NCBI RefSeq assembly: GCF_002904165.1 | Contig: NZ_CVTD020000008.1 | Location: forward strand, 450,302-514,301 | DNA: 64,000 nt | From: Herbinix hemicellulosilytica | GTDB lineage: Bacteria; Bacillota; Clostridia; Lachnospirales; Lachnospiraceae | Direction: 5' to 3' | In this document: positions 36,756 through 48,600 of the stretch, piece after piece | Numbering within the stretch: position 1 is the stretch's first letter | How the letters are laid out: each line of letters starts with the position of its first letter | Made by a program: the position numbers and the translations under genes | The notes under the pieces: generated by a model | Told to the model about the DNA's origin: nothing | The model's input: the letters and a program-made list of their open reading frames with translations, nothing else | The model's database searches: none

Positions 36756-38348
36756 ATGGCAAAAGTTAAAAAATCAAAAAATGAAGTAAAAGAGCAGCCT
36801 ATTGAACAAGTACTTTGGGCAGCTGCGGACAAGCTCCGCAAAAATATGGATGCTGCGGAATATAAGCACGTTGTTCTCGGGCTTATTTTTTTAAAATACA
36901 TATCAGACAGTTTTTATGATTTATATTATAAACTTAAAGAAGGCAAGGGCGAGTACGAAGGAGCGGACCCTGACGATCCCTATGAGTATCGTGCGGAGAA
37001 TGTATTCTATGTGCCACCGCAGGCACGCTGGGATTATCTTCAAAGTCGAGCCAAGCTGCCGACGATCGGCAAAGATATAGACGAAGCTATGGAGGCCGTA
37101 GAAAAGGATAACCCATCCCTCAAAGGCGTTTTGCCGAAAGAATACGCAAAAGAAAAGCTGGACAAGCAGTCTCTCGGTGGTCTGATTGATTTGATTGGTA
37201 CGATTGCGCTTGGTGACAGTGTTTCTAAATCAAGTGATATACTGGGGCAGGTATATGAGTATTTTCTTGGACAGTTTGCCCTTGCAGAAGGTAAAAAAGG
37301 CGGACAGTTCTATACGCCCCGTTCCGTAGTACAGTTGCTTGTTGAAATGCTCGAACCTTACGAGGGCAGGGTTTTTGACCCTTGCTGCGGCAGTGGCGGT
37401 ATGTTCGTTCAAAGCGAGAAATTCGTTGAAGCTCACAGAGACCACTATAACGGAAAATCAAGAGAGATTGATAAGCTTTTCGAGCGTGTTGTTTCTATCT
37501 ATGGTCAGGAAAGCAACCAAACAACATGGCGGCTTTGCAAAATGAACCTTGCCATACGAGGTATTGACAGTAGCAATGTTTTATGGAACAATGAAGGTTC
37601 TTTTTTAAACGATGCCCACCCCGATCTGAAGGCTGATTTTGTGATTGCCAATCCACCTTTTAATGACAGCGATTGGAGCGGAGAACTGCTGCGGAATGAC
37701 GGACGCTGGAAGTATGGTGTGCCACCAGTATCCAACGCAAACTATGCATGGATCCAGCACTTTTTGTATCACCTTTCGCCCAAAGGAACCGCCGGCTTCG
37801 TTATGGCTAAAGGCTCCCTTTCGTCAAAAACAAACGGCGAGGGAGAAATCCGTAAAAACATTATTGAAGCCGGTCTTGTAGATTGTATTGTAAACCTGCC
37901 GGCAAAGCTATTTTTGAACACCCAAATTCCCGCATGCTTATGGTTCTTGTCAAGGGAAAAGGAAACAAATCCGAACCACCCGCGTCGGAATACGATTTTG
38001 TTCATTGATGCACGGAATATGGGAACTTTGATAAACCGCAGGACCCGTGAACTCACCAATGAGGATATCCGTAAAATAGCCGACACTTACCACAACTGGA
38101 AGAAGAACGATGGTTCATATGAAGACATTCCCGGTTTTTGCAAATCAGCAACGCTTGATGATGTGCGGGAACTCGATTATGTGCTGACCCCTGGCAGGTA
38201 TGTCGGATTGCCCGAGGAAGAGGATGACTTTGATTTTGAGGAACGTGTAAAAAAGCTGACTGCCGAGCTTAAAGCGCAGATGGAAGAAAGCGCAAAACTG
38301 GATGAGCGGATAAAAGAAAACCTTGCAAAAGTGGGGATTGAGTTATGA
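36756..38348 (+). CDS. hsdM: Type I restriction-modification methyltransferase subunit HsdM
   Basis: A 530-residue N6-adenine DNA methyltransferase subunit. An N-terminal helical HsdM_N domain (about 15-150) is followed by the catalytic domain with [20 protein letters not shown] motif DPCCGSGG (208-215) and catalytic NPPF (299-302). A C-terminal coiled part (about 490-530) probably contacts HsdS. With HsdS it protects host DNA; with HsdR it forms the restriction complex. AGAGGAGTAGAG precedes the ATG. It overlaps hsdS by 4 nt (ATGA). Length and motifs are complete. Confidence 0.95.
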   Translation: MAKVKKSKNEVKEQPIEQVLWAAADKLRKNMDAAEYKHVVLGLIFLKYISDSFYDLYYKLKEGKGEYEGADPDDPYEYRAENVFYVPPQARWDYLQSRAKLPTIGKDIDEAMEAVEKDNPSLKGVLPKEYAKEKLDKQSLGGLIDLIGTIALGDSVSKSSDILGQVYEYFLGQFALAEGKKGGQFYTPRSVVQLLVEMLEPYEGRVFDPCCGSGGMFVQSEKFVEAHRDHYNGKSREIDKLFERVVSIYGQESNQTTWRLCKMNLAIRGIDSSNVLWNNEGSFLNDAHPDLKADFVIANPPFNDSDWSGELLRNDGRWKYGVPPVSNANYAWIQHFLYHLSPKGTAGFVMAKGSLSSKTNGEGEIRKNIIEAGLVDCIVNLPAKLFLNTQIPACLWFLSREKETNPNHPRRNTILFIDARNMGTLINRRTRELTNEDIRKIADTYHNWKKNDGSYEDIPGFCKSATLDDVRELDYVLTPGRYVGLPEEEDDFDFEERVKKLTAELKAQMEESAKLDERIKENLAKVGIEL

Positions 38349-39517
38349 CGGAGTGGAGAGAGTTTAAATTAGGTGATATTTGTACAATTATTCAATATGG
38401 TTATACTGAAAGTGCAACTTTTGACCCGGTTGGACCAAAATTTCTTAGAATAACAGATATCGTACCTAATATTATTGATTGGTCAACTGTTCCTTATTGT
38501 AAGATTGATAAGGAGAATTATGAAAAATATAAACTGGATGTTGGGGATATAGTTATCGCTCGTACTGGTGCCACAACTGGATACAATAAAAGAATAAAAG
38601 ATAGTATTAATGCTGTATTTGCGTCATACCTCATAAGATTTAAGATTAACAAAGAAATTGCTGATGATTGTTTTATTAGTTATGTGCTAAAAAGTGATTC
38701 ATATTTTGGGTTTATTGATAATGCCGTTGGTGGTTCAGCGCAACCAGGAATAAATGCAAGAGTACTAAGCCAGTTTTCTTTTTTACTCCCCCCCCTCCCC
38801 GAACAAAAAGCAATTGCTGATGTTTTATCCTCCCTTGACGATAAAATCGACCTTCTGACAAGGCAGAATAAAACACTCGAAGATTTGGCACAGGCATATT
38901 TCCGTAAATGGTTTATTGAGGATGCGAGCAAAGAGTGGGAAGTTGTTCCTATATCTGAAAAATTTGATGTTTTATTGGGAGGTACTCCTTCTCGAAAAAT
39001 TGAATCATATTGGACGAATGGTACAATAGGTTGGATTAATTCAGGGAAAATTAATGAGTTCAGAATAATTGAAGCAAGCGAATATATTACTGAAGAAGCT
39101 CTTAACAACTCTTCAGCAAAGTTACTTCCCGCTGGAACAACTGTATTAGCAATTACAGGAGCAACATTGGGAAAAATCAGCATGGTATTGCGCTCATTTG
39201 CAGCTAATCAGTCTGTAATTGGTTTAGTGCCAAAAGCAGAATTATCGAATAATTTTATTTTCCTTTGGTTAAAAGAGAATATAAATGCTCTGATTAGCAT
39301 GCAAACGGGAGGGGCTCAACAACATATTAATAGCAATGATGTAAAAAGTTTTGACGTTATTGTTCCAGATACAGTCGCATTAAGCCTGTTTAGAAGAAAA
39401 ATTGATCCATTGATGTTAAAAATATCTCAAAATTGCTTTCAAATAAATACCTTAAATAAACTCCGCGATACCTTGCTTCCCAAGCTTATAAGCGGCGAAA
39501 TCCGCGTAAAAATGTGA
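38345..39517 (+). CDS. hsdS: Type I restriction-modification specificity subunit HsdS
   Basis: A 390-residue specificity subunit with two target-recognition domains (about 1-145 and 195-355). They are separated by a conserved helical spacer ([40 protein letters not shown]) and ended by a matching helix ([20 protein letters not shown]). Each recognition domain reads one half of a bipartite target. The recognition sequence cannot be deduced. Base composition is more A/T-rich in both recognition domains than in hsdM, the usual mosaic of hsdS. An 8-C tract lies at 38788-38795. It overlaps hsdM by 4 nt. Confidence 0.93.
   Translation: MTEWREFKLGDICTIIQYGYTESATFDPVGPKFLRITDIVPNIIDWSTVPYCKIDKENYEKYKLDVGDIVIARTGATTGYNKRIKDSINAVFASYLIRFKINKEIADDCFISYVLKSDSYFGFIDNAVGGSAQPGINARVLSQFSFLLPPLPEQKAIADVLSSLDDKIDLLTRQNKTLEDLAQAYFRKWFIEDASKEWEVVPISEKFDVLLGGTPSRKIESYWTNGTIGWINSGKINEFRIIEASEYITEEALNNSSAKLLPAGTTVLAITGATLGKISMVLRSFAANQSVIGLVPKAELSNNFIFLWLKENINALISMQTGGAQQHINSNDVKSFDVIVPDTVALSLFRRKIDPLMLKISQNCFQINTLNKLRDTLLPKLISGEIRVKM
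38788..38795 (+). repeat. Homopolymer C8 tract inside hsdS
   Basis: Eight consecutive Cs, followed by T and four more Cs, encode the LPPLPEQ start of the conserved spacer after the first recognition domain. Gain or loss of one C would shift frame and truncate HsdS to about 150 residues. Such tracts are stand-out in this A/T-rich DNA. Confidence 0.85.
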
Positions 39518-39527
39518 GGTGAAAAAG

Positions 39528-42500
39528 GTGCCTAAGCTTTGTGAGTCTGAAATAGAGAAAATGGCAATAGAAGAACTGGTGGAATTGGGTTATACATATC
39601 TTTCTGGGCCGGATATAGCACCGGATGCACCTTTTGCAGAGCGCAACAGTTACAGTGAAGTTCTGCTTAAAAAAAGACTGACCGATGCGGTAGTGCGTCT
39701 TAATCCCAACCTTTCCTATGATGTTATTTTGGAGGCAGTAAATAAAGTTGCACGTATAAGTTCTTCAAATCTGGTAGCAGACAACGAAGCATTTCATAAA
39801 ATGCTGGTTGATGGTGTGCCCGTTGAATACCGCAAAAACGGAGATATAGTTGGCGATTATGTAAAGCTTGTGGATTTCTCGGAAGATGGAGTTAACAACA
39901 ACGAATTTCTTGTGGTCAATCAGTTTACCGTCATTGAAAACAATAATAATAAGCGGCCTGACATTCTTCTTTTTATCAACGGTATTCCTATGGTGCTGTT
40001 TGAACTTAAAAATCCGGCCGATGAAAACGCCACCATTCGCAAAGCTTATGATCAAATCTGCACATACAAGGCCACCATACCAAGTCTTTTTACATACAAC
40101 GAGATATGTGTTATTTCCGATGGGCTGGAAGCTAAGGCAGGTTCGTTAACTGCTCCGTTCTCACGTTTTTCAACGTGGAAAACCAAAGATGGACTAAATG
40201 AAGCGTCCAAGTTTGAAGATCAGCTTACCACCCTTATTCACGGGCTGTGCAACAAGAAAACCCTGCTCGACTATATACGCAATTTTATAACCTTTGAAAA
40301 GAGCAAAACTGAGGATAAAAAGACCAAGATAATAAAAGTAGAAACTGTCAAGAAAATTGCCGCCTATCATCAGTATTACGCTGTGAATAAAGCTGTTAAA
40401 AGTACGATTGAAGCGGCAAGGGTAGGTGGCAGCAAAAAAGCCGGTGTTATATGGCATACTCAAGGATCCGGCAAATCCCTATCTATGGTTTTTTATGCTG
40501 GAAAACTGGTGCAAAACCTTAACAATCCAACTATAGTTGTTATTACCGACAGAAATGATTTGGACGATCAACTCTTTGATACTTTTGCTGGAAACAGCGA
40601 CCTTCTGCGCCAGCCGCCGAAGCAGGCGGAAAGCTGCGAGCATTTAAAAGAATTATTAAAGGTAGCATCCGGAGGCATAGTTTTTACCACTATTCAAAAA
40701 TTCATACCTGATAATGACAGCTCGGTTTATGAGCTTTTGTCGGAAAGAGACAACATAGTTGTTATAGCCGATGAAGCGCACCGCACGCAGTACGGCTTTA
40801 ACGCGAAACTCAGAGATATAAAGGACGAAAACAATCAGGTTGTGGGGCAGCGTATAGCTTATGGTTTTGCCAAATATATGCGCGATGCCTTGCCAAACGC
40901 TACTTTCATAGGTTTTACCGGTACACCGGTAGAGAAGCAGGATGCCAACACGCCGGCGGTATTTGGCAATTACATTGATATTTACGATATTGCCCAAGCG
41001 GTTGAAGATAAGGTGACAGTTAAAATATATTATGAAAGCCGTCTGGCTAAAGTCAATCTCACCGAGGAAGGCAAAAAGCTGATTGAGGAGTTCGACAGGG
41101 AACTTGAAGAAGTAGATGAAAAAGACGAAGCAAAAGCCGCAAAAATGAAATGGGCAAAGCTGGAGGCTATTGTCGGGAATAAAGAACGCCTTGCCACTCT
41201 CGCAAAAGACATTGTTACGCATTTTGAGGATCGCCAAAAGGTTTTTGAGGGTAAGGCGATGATCGTTGCGATGAGCCGTAGAATCGCTGTTGATTTGTAT
41301 AATGAAATCATAAAGCTTCGCCCTGAGTGGCATAGTGACGATTTGGACAAGGGTGTTATCAAAGTTGTTATGACATCTTCCAGTTCTGATGGTCCTGAAA
41401 TGCAGAAACACCATACTACTAAGGAGCAGCGAAAAATGCTTGCACAGCGTATGAAAGATGAAAATGATCCACTGAAAATTGTCATCGTGCGCGATATGTG
41501 GCTGACTGGCTTTGACGTTCCATGCCTCAACACCATGTATATCGATAAGCCGATGAAGGACCACAACCTTATGCAGGCAATAGCGCGCGTAAACCGTGTT
41601 TTCAAGGATAAGCCGGGCGGGCTGATTGTCGATTATATCGGGATTGCCCCAAACCTAAAAAAAGCTTTAAGTTTCTATGCAGAGAGCGGTGGCAAGGGAG
41701 TACCTGCTGAAACTCAGGCAAGGGCTGTAGAAATAATGCTTGAAAAGCTTGAGGTTGTCCGGCAGATTTTACACGGATTTGATTATACGAGCTTTTTCAA
41801 AGCAGAAGTAAAGGACAAGCTTTCTATTATTCTTCGTGCTGAAGATTTTATTTTATCTACAGATGATAAAAAAGCGCGTTTTATTAAGGAAGTAACCCTC
41901 CTAAGCCAGGCTTATGCACTTGCCAAACCTGATAAGGCAACGGTTACACATGCAGAGGAAATAGCGTTTTTCCAAGCAGTTAAGGCAAGACTCACTAAAT
42001 TTGAAACAAGCGGCGAAAGTGGCATAAATTACGATTCTGTTATAAAAAACATTGTTGATTCGGCTATTGTATCAGATGAAGTTGTAGATATTTTTGATGC
42101 TGCTGGTATTGAAAAGCCGGAATTGTCCATTCTCTCAGATGAATTCCTTATGGAAATTAAAGGGATGAAACATAAGAATCTGGCTATTGAGCTACTAAAA
42201 AAGATTTTGTCCGATGAAATAAAAGTACGTTCAAAATATAACCTGACAAAATCAAAATCACTTATGGAAATGCTCAGTTCAGCGCTTAAGCGGTACCAGA
42301 ATAATCTACTTTCAACGGCTGAAATCATAGAAGAGCTTATTCGTATTGCAAAGGAAATAAGAGAAGCAGACAGACGAGGTGAAAAACTTGGTTTGTCTGA
42401 AGATGAACTTGCTTTTTATGATGCCCTTGAAACCAATGACAGCGCGGTTAAGGTGTTGGGCGACGAAACGTTAAGAACAATCGCCCGCGAGCTTGCGGAC

Positions 42501-42755
42501 AAGGTGCGTAAAAATGCCACAATCGACTGGACACTGAAGGAAAGCGTCCGCGCAAAACTGATGGTATTGGTTCGTCGGACATTAAATAAATACGGTTATC
42601 CGCCTGACAAACAGCAGCGCGCCGTGGAAACGGTCATGAAACAGGCAGAAAACTTAGCTGATGTATGGGCTTCACAAGGAGTAACCTATGGTGCGAGACA
42701 TTTGTCAGGTCATTTAAAAGTAGCGGAAGAAATGGATAAATCGTATTTCGTGTAG
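39528..42755 (+). CDS. hsdR: Type I restriction endonuclease subunit HsdR
   Basis: A 1075-residue restriction and DNA translocation subunit. The N-terminal nuclease has D145 (KRPDILLFI) and E159-x-K161 (LFELK). The SF2 motor has Walker A GSGKS at 313-317, [18 protein letters not shown] and [13 protein letters not shown]-terminal helical domain (about 850-1075) docks on HsdM/HsdS. The GTG at 39528 is chosen because GAGGTGA lies 5 nt upstream; the GTG at 39519 falls inside that site. The gene follows hsdS by 10 nt, so the M-S-R system is complete. Confidence 0.94.
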   Translation: MPKLCESEIEKMAIEELVELGYTYLSGPDIAPDAPFAERNSYSEVLLKKRLTDAVVRLNPNLSYDVILEAVNKVARISSSNLVADNEAFHKMLVDGVPVEYRKNGDIVGDYVKLVDFSEDGVNNNEFLVVNQFTVIENNNNKRPDILLFINGIPMVLFELKNPADENATIRKAYDQICTYKATIPSLFTYNEICVISDGLEAKAGSLTAPFSRFSTWKTKDGLNEASKFEDQLTTLIHGLCNKKTLLDYIRNFITFEKSKTEDKKTKIIKVETVKKIAAYHQYYAVNKAVKSTIEAARVGGSKKAGVIWHTQGSGKSLSMVFYAGKLVQNLNNPTIVVITDRNDLDDQLFDTFAGNSDLLRQPPKQAESCEHLKELLKVASGGIVFTTIQKFIPDNDSSVYELLSERDNIVVIADEAHRTQYGFNAKLRDIKDENNQVVGQRIAYGFAKYMRDALPNATFIGFTGTPVEKQDANTPAVFGNYIDIYDIAQAVEDKVTVKIYYESRLAKVNLTEEGKKLIEEFDRELEEVDEKDEAKAAKMKWAKLEAIVGNKERLATLAKDIVTHFEDRQKVFEGKAMIVAMSRRIAVDLYNEIIKLRPEWHSDDLDKGVIKVVMTSSSSDGPEMQKHHTTKEQRKMLAQRMKDENDPLKIVIVRDMWLTGFDVPCLNTMYIDKPMKDHNLMQAIARVNRVFKDKPGGLIVDYIGIAPNLKKALSFYAESGGKGVPAETQARAVEIMLEKLEVVRQILHGFDYTSFFKAEVKDKLSIILRAEDFILSTDDKKARFIKEVTLLSQAYALAKPDKATVTHAEEIAFFQAVKARLTKFETSGESGINYDSVIKNIVDSAIVSDEVVDIFDAAGIEKPELSILSDEFLMEIKGMKHKNLAIELLKKILSDEIKVRSKYNLTKSKSLMEMLSSALKRYQNNLLSTAEIIEELIRIAKEIREADRRGEKLGLSEDELAFYDALETNDSAVKVLGDETLRTIARELADKVRKNATIDWTLKESVRAKLMVLVRRTLNKYGYPPDKQQRAVETVMKQAENLADVWASQGVTYGARHLSGHLKVAEEMDKSYFV

Positions 42756-42818
42756 CGCAAACATTTAATAAATATGGGTAGATAAAACTCCAATAAAGAG
42801 AAATACGGGGGTCTTTGC

Positions 42819-45635
42819 ATGTATTTCTTTCAAAAAATAATGGAGAGAGTTAAAAGCCCTGAAGTTCAATTACTCTGCCAAATATCTGTATCGGATGACG
42901 AATATAAAGAGTTGTTAAAATATATACGCTCAAAAATATCAAATTTATATATGCAGGTAATCCCAGTACCTGATTTAATGCTTTCCATAACATTAGTTCA
43001 GATTGCAATTCGTAGATATGATGAAGGCAACTACTGGGATTGCTTTTTAAATGAGATTGGTGTAGAGGTTTCTGTAGCAAAAAGAAACTATTTAGGCCAG
43101 ATTTTTATGAAAACATTACGACATTTTAATTTATTCATAATAGAACAAGAAAAAGGCTCAAGGCATGCTTATGTTGAAAACATTAAAGCTCATGCCTTTG
43201 TTCCTAATAATTACCTTTTCGGCTACTTTGACTTTCTGTTCTCATTTTACGATAGGAACCTTTTTAGACAGATTCCAGAAAATTTGGAAGATAGTATTTA
43301 TGAAATGATTGACTTTATGAATGATTCATTATCCTTAAATAGTGATAATGTGAGAATTGAAGGTTTTGGTAATAAACCACCAAAGATTTATCGTCTTCTA
43401 AAAGCAACAAAAAATGTGATTGCACAGTGCTCGCCTGTTACTATATGTGATTTGATATCTGAGCATTTGATAATGATTGATGAATATTATTACGACAGAA
43501 AACTCCCGAAAAAAGATAACAGAATTGCGTCCGGTTTTATTGCTTGGTGTGAGACAAAGGAAGCTGAAATTAATCTTGAACCAAATATTAATAGGCGACG
43601 TAAGGCTATCGGTGTATTCTATAATAAACCGTACTTTGAAGTTAATCGTTCTCATGAGCAAGCTTTTATTGTGATACCGAGTCAAAAATTTAGGGAAGAA
43701 GAATTTAATGGAAGTGCTTTTATTAAGTTAGAATACGATAATAAGACAATAAAAAAACAACTCGATATTTATAGAGCGTATGGTGTTTTTGTATCTGAAA
43801 AACTAAAAATAGCAATTGATAATATATTTGCATCTTATCGTATTGACATTATTTCAAGTACAACACGTTCTTTTAAAATTCCTGAAAAAGAATATCGCTT
43901 ATTTGATGAAGATTTTACAGAGATTCAGAAATTAAAAAAAGGGCAATGTTATATTCTCGCAAAGAAAGGCACTTCAGTCAAAAGTGATTTACATTCCGTA
44001 TACGTAAATCCCCATCATGACTTATGGGATGAGTATTCATATAGCAATATTAATGAAGATACGGTTATTTATATAAAAAACAGGCCTATTTCTATCTCCG
44101 GGGAGTTTTCTGAAGAACCAATATTTGAATATGTATCAAAAGAATACATTTTGTATAGTGGAGAAAGACAAATACAAACCGCATATAAACACCCTATTAT
44201 TTCATTTAAGGTTGCCAAAAAAGCTTTGGCAGGAACTTTTATATGGTGTAATAATAATCGTTTTTGCGCCAAAATGGAAAATGTCAGCTCCATTTATGAA
44301 TTTGATTATGATTTGGAAAACTGTGGAGTATCTATTGCGTTGAGTAATGTGTTGGACAACAAAGATGGTTTATATCAAATTTGGATAGATGAACCGGGAA
44401 AGCATAGAAGACTAATCTGTCAATATGTTTTGATTACTTCTTTACGTTGTCGTCCAGAAAAGCCACGTTTTATTTTTTGCGATAAAGCTTTAGTACATAT
44501 TATTGGAGACTATGACATCACTCCTTTGAATTGTGAGCGGGTTAGCGATAACGTGTATTCGCTTGATCTTACTTCTGGTACAGAAGAAGCGATATTTGAG
44601 TTATTATTAGAAGGGGTAAACTACACTTTAATTGTGCCGCTAAAAGTTTTCAAATACGGATTTTCCAAGCAGTGGAAATATAGAAGAGAAAATTACTTAT
44701 GGTTTCCGGAGATAGAAAATGATCTTTTTGTTTTTATGCCTGGCGCAACTCGAGCTTTTGTTTATCTTGGAAATGAAGAGGAATGTATAGAGGGTGAAAA
44801 GCAATCTAATGGAGAGTTTCGATTTGATATAACTGATTTTGTTAACAAAATTAGACAAAGCAGCAGTGCGTTTGCAAACATCAATCTAAAATATTTCGAT
44901 AATAAGTGGAGGAACCTACCACTTTTTAGAGTTTTGAAGAGATTGTGGCTGCATAAATTCGAAATGGTATATTTAAATAATATGGTTCGCATTATATCGG
45001 AATACGAGGGAAAAGCAAAATTAAAGGTTCGTATTTCAGATTTTGCAACCAAGGAAATTGTTACTGAAAAATATTTGGACAATGGTAGTACAGATTTTCC
45101 TGAACTTGATTATGATAAATTATACAGCTTGGAAAAGATTCAAGTCATTCCAGATCCATTTGGATTCTCAGACCAATCAACATCATTAGGAGTTATTTAT
45201 AAAATTGGAACAATAGACTTTAGTGATCTGACAAATTGTAAAATGGTTATAAAATCTATAGCTTGTAATGGTGTTATGCTGAATCTGGATCATATATATA
45301 CGGTTTACAACTTAACAAAAATCTCAGACTTTACTTATATTGGCAAGCTTACATTTAAGCCTAAGTCAGCAAATAATAGTTCTAAAAAAATAAGAGAGTC
45401 AGATTTATTTGAGAAAATTCGTTTTGAAATAATGTTTGAAGATGGGGACGTAAATATTCTTTATTTACATGCACTAGAAGACGGCGATTGGACAGAGATT
45501 TGGTATGATGCAAAAACTAATAAACTTATAAGCGCTTCTGATGACATACTTTATACCTCAACAAATTATGAACGGTTTATCCCGTTGTATGAAGATATTA
45601 CAGATTATAATATTGAATTTAGGAGGGTTAAATGA
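42819..45635 (+). CDS. Large protein of unknown function, DruH-like candidate
   Basis: A 938-residue protein with no enzyme motif that I can see. The N-terminal 130 residues are helical (NLYMQVIPVPDLMLSITLVQ and EVSVAKRNYLGQIFMKTLRH). The middle and C-terminal parts (about 270-938) are rich in short beta strands (YVYLGNEEECIEGE, KLKVRISDFATKEIV), like stacked Ig or jelly-roll domains. It overlaps the helicase gene by 4 nt, so the two are coupled. A large uncharacterised protein followed by a DUF1998 helicase is the layout of type III Druantia (DruH-DruE). This naming rests on layout and size and is uncertain. A GGGGGTC site precedes the ATG. Confidence 0.6.
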   Translation: MYFFQKIMERVKSPEVQLLCQISVSDDEYKELLKYIRSKISNLYMQVIPVPDLMLSITLVQIAIRRYDEGNYWDCFLNEIGVEVSVAKRNYLGQIFMKTLRHFNLFIIEQEKGSRHAYVENIKAHAFVPNNYLFGYFDFLFSFYDRNLFRQIPENLEDSIYEMIDFMNDSLSLNSDNVRIEGFGNKPPKIYRLLKATKNVIAQCSPVTICDLISEHLIMIDEYYYDRKLPKKDNRIASGFIAWCETKEAEINLEPNINRRRKAIGVFYNKPYFEVNRSHEQAFIVIPSQKFREEEFNGSAFIKLEYDNKTIKKQLDIYRAYGVFVSEKLKIAIDNIFASYRIDIISSTTRSFKIPEKEYRLFDEDFTEIQKLKKGQCYILAKKGTSVKSDLHSVYVNPHHDLWDEYSYSNINEDTVIYIKNRPISISGEFSEEPIFEYVSKEYILYSGERQIQTAYKHPIISFKVAKKALAGTFIWCNNNRFCAKMENVSSIYEFDYDLENCGVSIALSNVLDNKDGLYQIWIDEPGKHRRLICQYVLITSLRCRPEKPRFIFCDKALVHIIGDYDITPLNCERVSDNVYSLDLTSGTEEAIFELLLEGVNYTLIVPLKVFKYGFSKQWKYRRENYLWFPEIENDLFVFMPGATRAFVYLGNEEECIEGEKQSNGEFRFDITDFVNKIRQSSSAFANINLKYFDNKWRNLPLFRVLKRLWLHKFEMVYLNNMVRIISEYEGKAKLKVRISDFATKEIVTEKYLDNGSTDFPELDYDKLYSLEKIQVIPDPFGFSDQSTSLGVIYKIGTIDFSDLTNCKMVIKSIACNGVMLNLDHIYTVYNLTKISDFTYIGKLTFKPKSANNSSKKIRESDLFEKIRFEIMFEDGDVNILYLHALEDGDWTEIWYDAKTNKLISASDDILYTSTNYERFIPLYEDITDYNIEFRRVK

Positions 45636-48600
45636 TGTTATTTAGACCTGCAGAAAGCTCAAAAAGAATCGTTGAATTCTTTCGAAAGTATCTTCTGACT
45701 ACATTCAAAACAAACAAAGATATTTACAATAGACAATTAAAAGAACAATTGTCTGAAGATGGTGTTATTTCGAAGGGTCCGTACATTAGTATGAGCGACT
45801 CTTTTGAAAAGGATAAAACTTTGCGTGAATTGGTTGAAGAAGATATTTTATGCAGAGAACTGTTGCAGTTGTCTGAATTGCATCCTGACAGAAAACTATA
45901 TAAGCATCAGGTGGAGGCTATATGTAAAGCAAATAATGGGAAAAATTTAATTATAACAACAGGAACAGGATCGGGTAAAACAGAATGCTTTTTGATTCCT
46001 ATAATTAATCATCTGATGCGTGAGAAAGAAAAAGGCACTTTAGGTCCTGGAGTACGTACGCTTATCATTTATCCGATGAATGCTTTGGTTAATGACCAAA
46101 TCAGAAGGTTAAGAGATATATTTTCAAATTATCAGGAATGTGGCATTACATTCGGAAAGTATACAGGTGAAACTTTAGAAAAGTATAGTGATGCACTTGA
46201 CGAATTTATTGAACGTGAAGGTACTGAACCAATTAAGAATGAGTTGATATCCCGGGAACAGATGAGAAAAACCCCTCCTCATATCCTGATAACAAACTTT
46301 GCTATGCTTGAATATCTTTTACTGCGGCCTGGTGACAGCATTTTCTTTAATGAACAAAATGCATCAAGATGGCATTCAATCGTTTTTGATGAAGCGCATA
46401 CCTACTGTGGAGCGAAAGGAATCGAAGTGGCTACTTTAATCAAACGAGTAAAGGCAATGCTTAATCGTAATGATATTCAATTCTTTCTGACTTCGGCAAC
46501 GTTGGGTGATGAAAAATCAAACCCACAAATTATCAACTTTGCTCATTCATTATGTGATGTACATTTTGATGAAGACTCTATAATAAGATCGTCAACTATT
46601 GCACCTGCAAAACCAGAAAGCACAAGTAAATTAGATTTCTCAATTTATCGCGAACTTGCAGAAAAAATCAGAAATAACTTTGCTTCTGAACATATTCTTA
46701 AATTTCTTAGAGAAAAAGGCATTGACATTATTAAGGCAGAAAATGCAGATGAAGCTTTGGAAAAAACTCTCTATTCAATGATACTGCATGATGACTTTTA
46801 TTATGAAGTCAGGCATCATTTATTGAACAAAATAAAACCATTGAATCAGCTTGCTGAAGAATTAAGTGTTTCGGTTGATGATATAACAGATTTTATAGCA
46901 GTAGCTTCAAATGCTCAGAATAACGGTGACAGGATATTTGAAGCAAGATATCACATGTTTATTCGTGGTATTGAGGGCGTGTATGTTACTCTAAATCCAA
47001 GCAATAAACTTTTCATCAGGAAAATGGAGACTTATAAAGAAGACCCGGAAAGCAACGATTGTGGTTTTAAAGTATTTGAAATCACATTTTGTTATAATTG
47101 CAATGCTACATTCATTGTTGGACAAACAGAAGATGGATATCTTGTACAGAAGTCCAAATTTAACGATGATTACAGCCCAGAAGTTTACTTGTTAGATGGC
47201 GTATATGATGAATATGACGAAGAAAACGAAAATGAGAATAAATATATAGTGTGCGCAAAATGCGGAGCAATAGAACGCGCTTCATCCATAAATGGATTAT
47301 CATGTGGACATAGCAAAGAAAATTATAATTTGTTGATCAAAGTCAAAAATTCTGGGGACAAACTCCACACTTGCCCATGCTGTCATGTAGTTAACACTCA
47401 GCGCAGTATTTTGCGCCCATTCTTTTTGGGTAATGAAGCAGCAACAGCTGTTATTGCTACAGCATTATACAATGAGCTTCCTGATGTCAAAATAACAAAA
47501 AGGTTTATATCTATTGATGATCCTTTTTTTGGGAATAGTCCTGAAAAATTGATCGAAGAGCGTGAAAATTTAGTTAAGCAGTATTTAACTTTTTCTGACA
47601 ACAGACAAGCTGCAGCGTTCTTTGCTAGCTATCTGCAAACAACATACCGAGAAAATTTGGTTAAAAGAATAATGACTAAAATATGTGAAGACAATTCACA
47701 AGTATTACATCAAGGGGTAAGATTGAGTACATTTGTTAGTTTGCTTGAAGAATATTTTGAAAAGCATAACATATATCATGCGGATGAGAGAAATAAGCAG
47801 GCATGGTTAGCAGTCATTAAGGAGTTGACTAATTATAAAGCAATGAATGCTTTACAAAACATGGGGATATTACATTTCGATCTCAATATAAAAATGCCTG
47901 AAAATGAAAAATTAGAATTATCTTCTGAAGAAACAACTACTCTTTTTAAAATTATGGCATTGTTTTTTATAAAGGATGCAGCAATAAAATTACCAATTAC
48001 CTTAACAAAAGCAGATATTAAAAGGCTATCCTATGCTGGAGAAATTAAGGGATTTACTTGTGATTATACTCAAAAAAAATATATACGTTCATGGCTACCA
48101 GCAATAGGGAGGGAAAATGCGCAGACTAAACTATTACGTAAGTTATTTTTAGGAATGGACAATGACACTATTCTTAAATTATTAAAATCAATCTGGGAAA
48201 TATTAAAATATTATAATTTAATAGAATATGATAGCGAAAACGGAACATATTATTTATCTTCTGAAACAATTATGGTTAAAAATGTTGATAAGCTTTATAT
48301 TTGCAATGAATGTAAAACAGTAACACCATATTGTTTAAAAAATGTTTGTATTAATCCGAGGTGTAATGGAAGACTTGTTGAATATGACTATCTTAAGGCA
48401 ATGAAGGACAATCATTATTATGATGTTTATCATAATCTGAACATAAATGACTTGATTGTTAAGGAACATACTGCTCAGTTAAGCAGTCAAAAAGCATACT
48501 CTTATCAAAATGAATTCAAGAATAAACATATTAATGTACTGAGCTGCTCAACTACATTTGAAATGGGGGTTGATGTTGGTACCCTCGAAACTGTATTTAT

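Noticed and set aside
40656..41564. A 302-codon minus-strand frame inside hsdR
   Set aside because: It lies fully within the well-supported motor domain of hsdR and has no own start signal or family motif.
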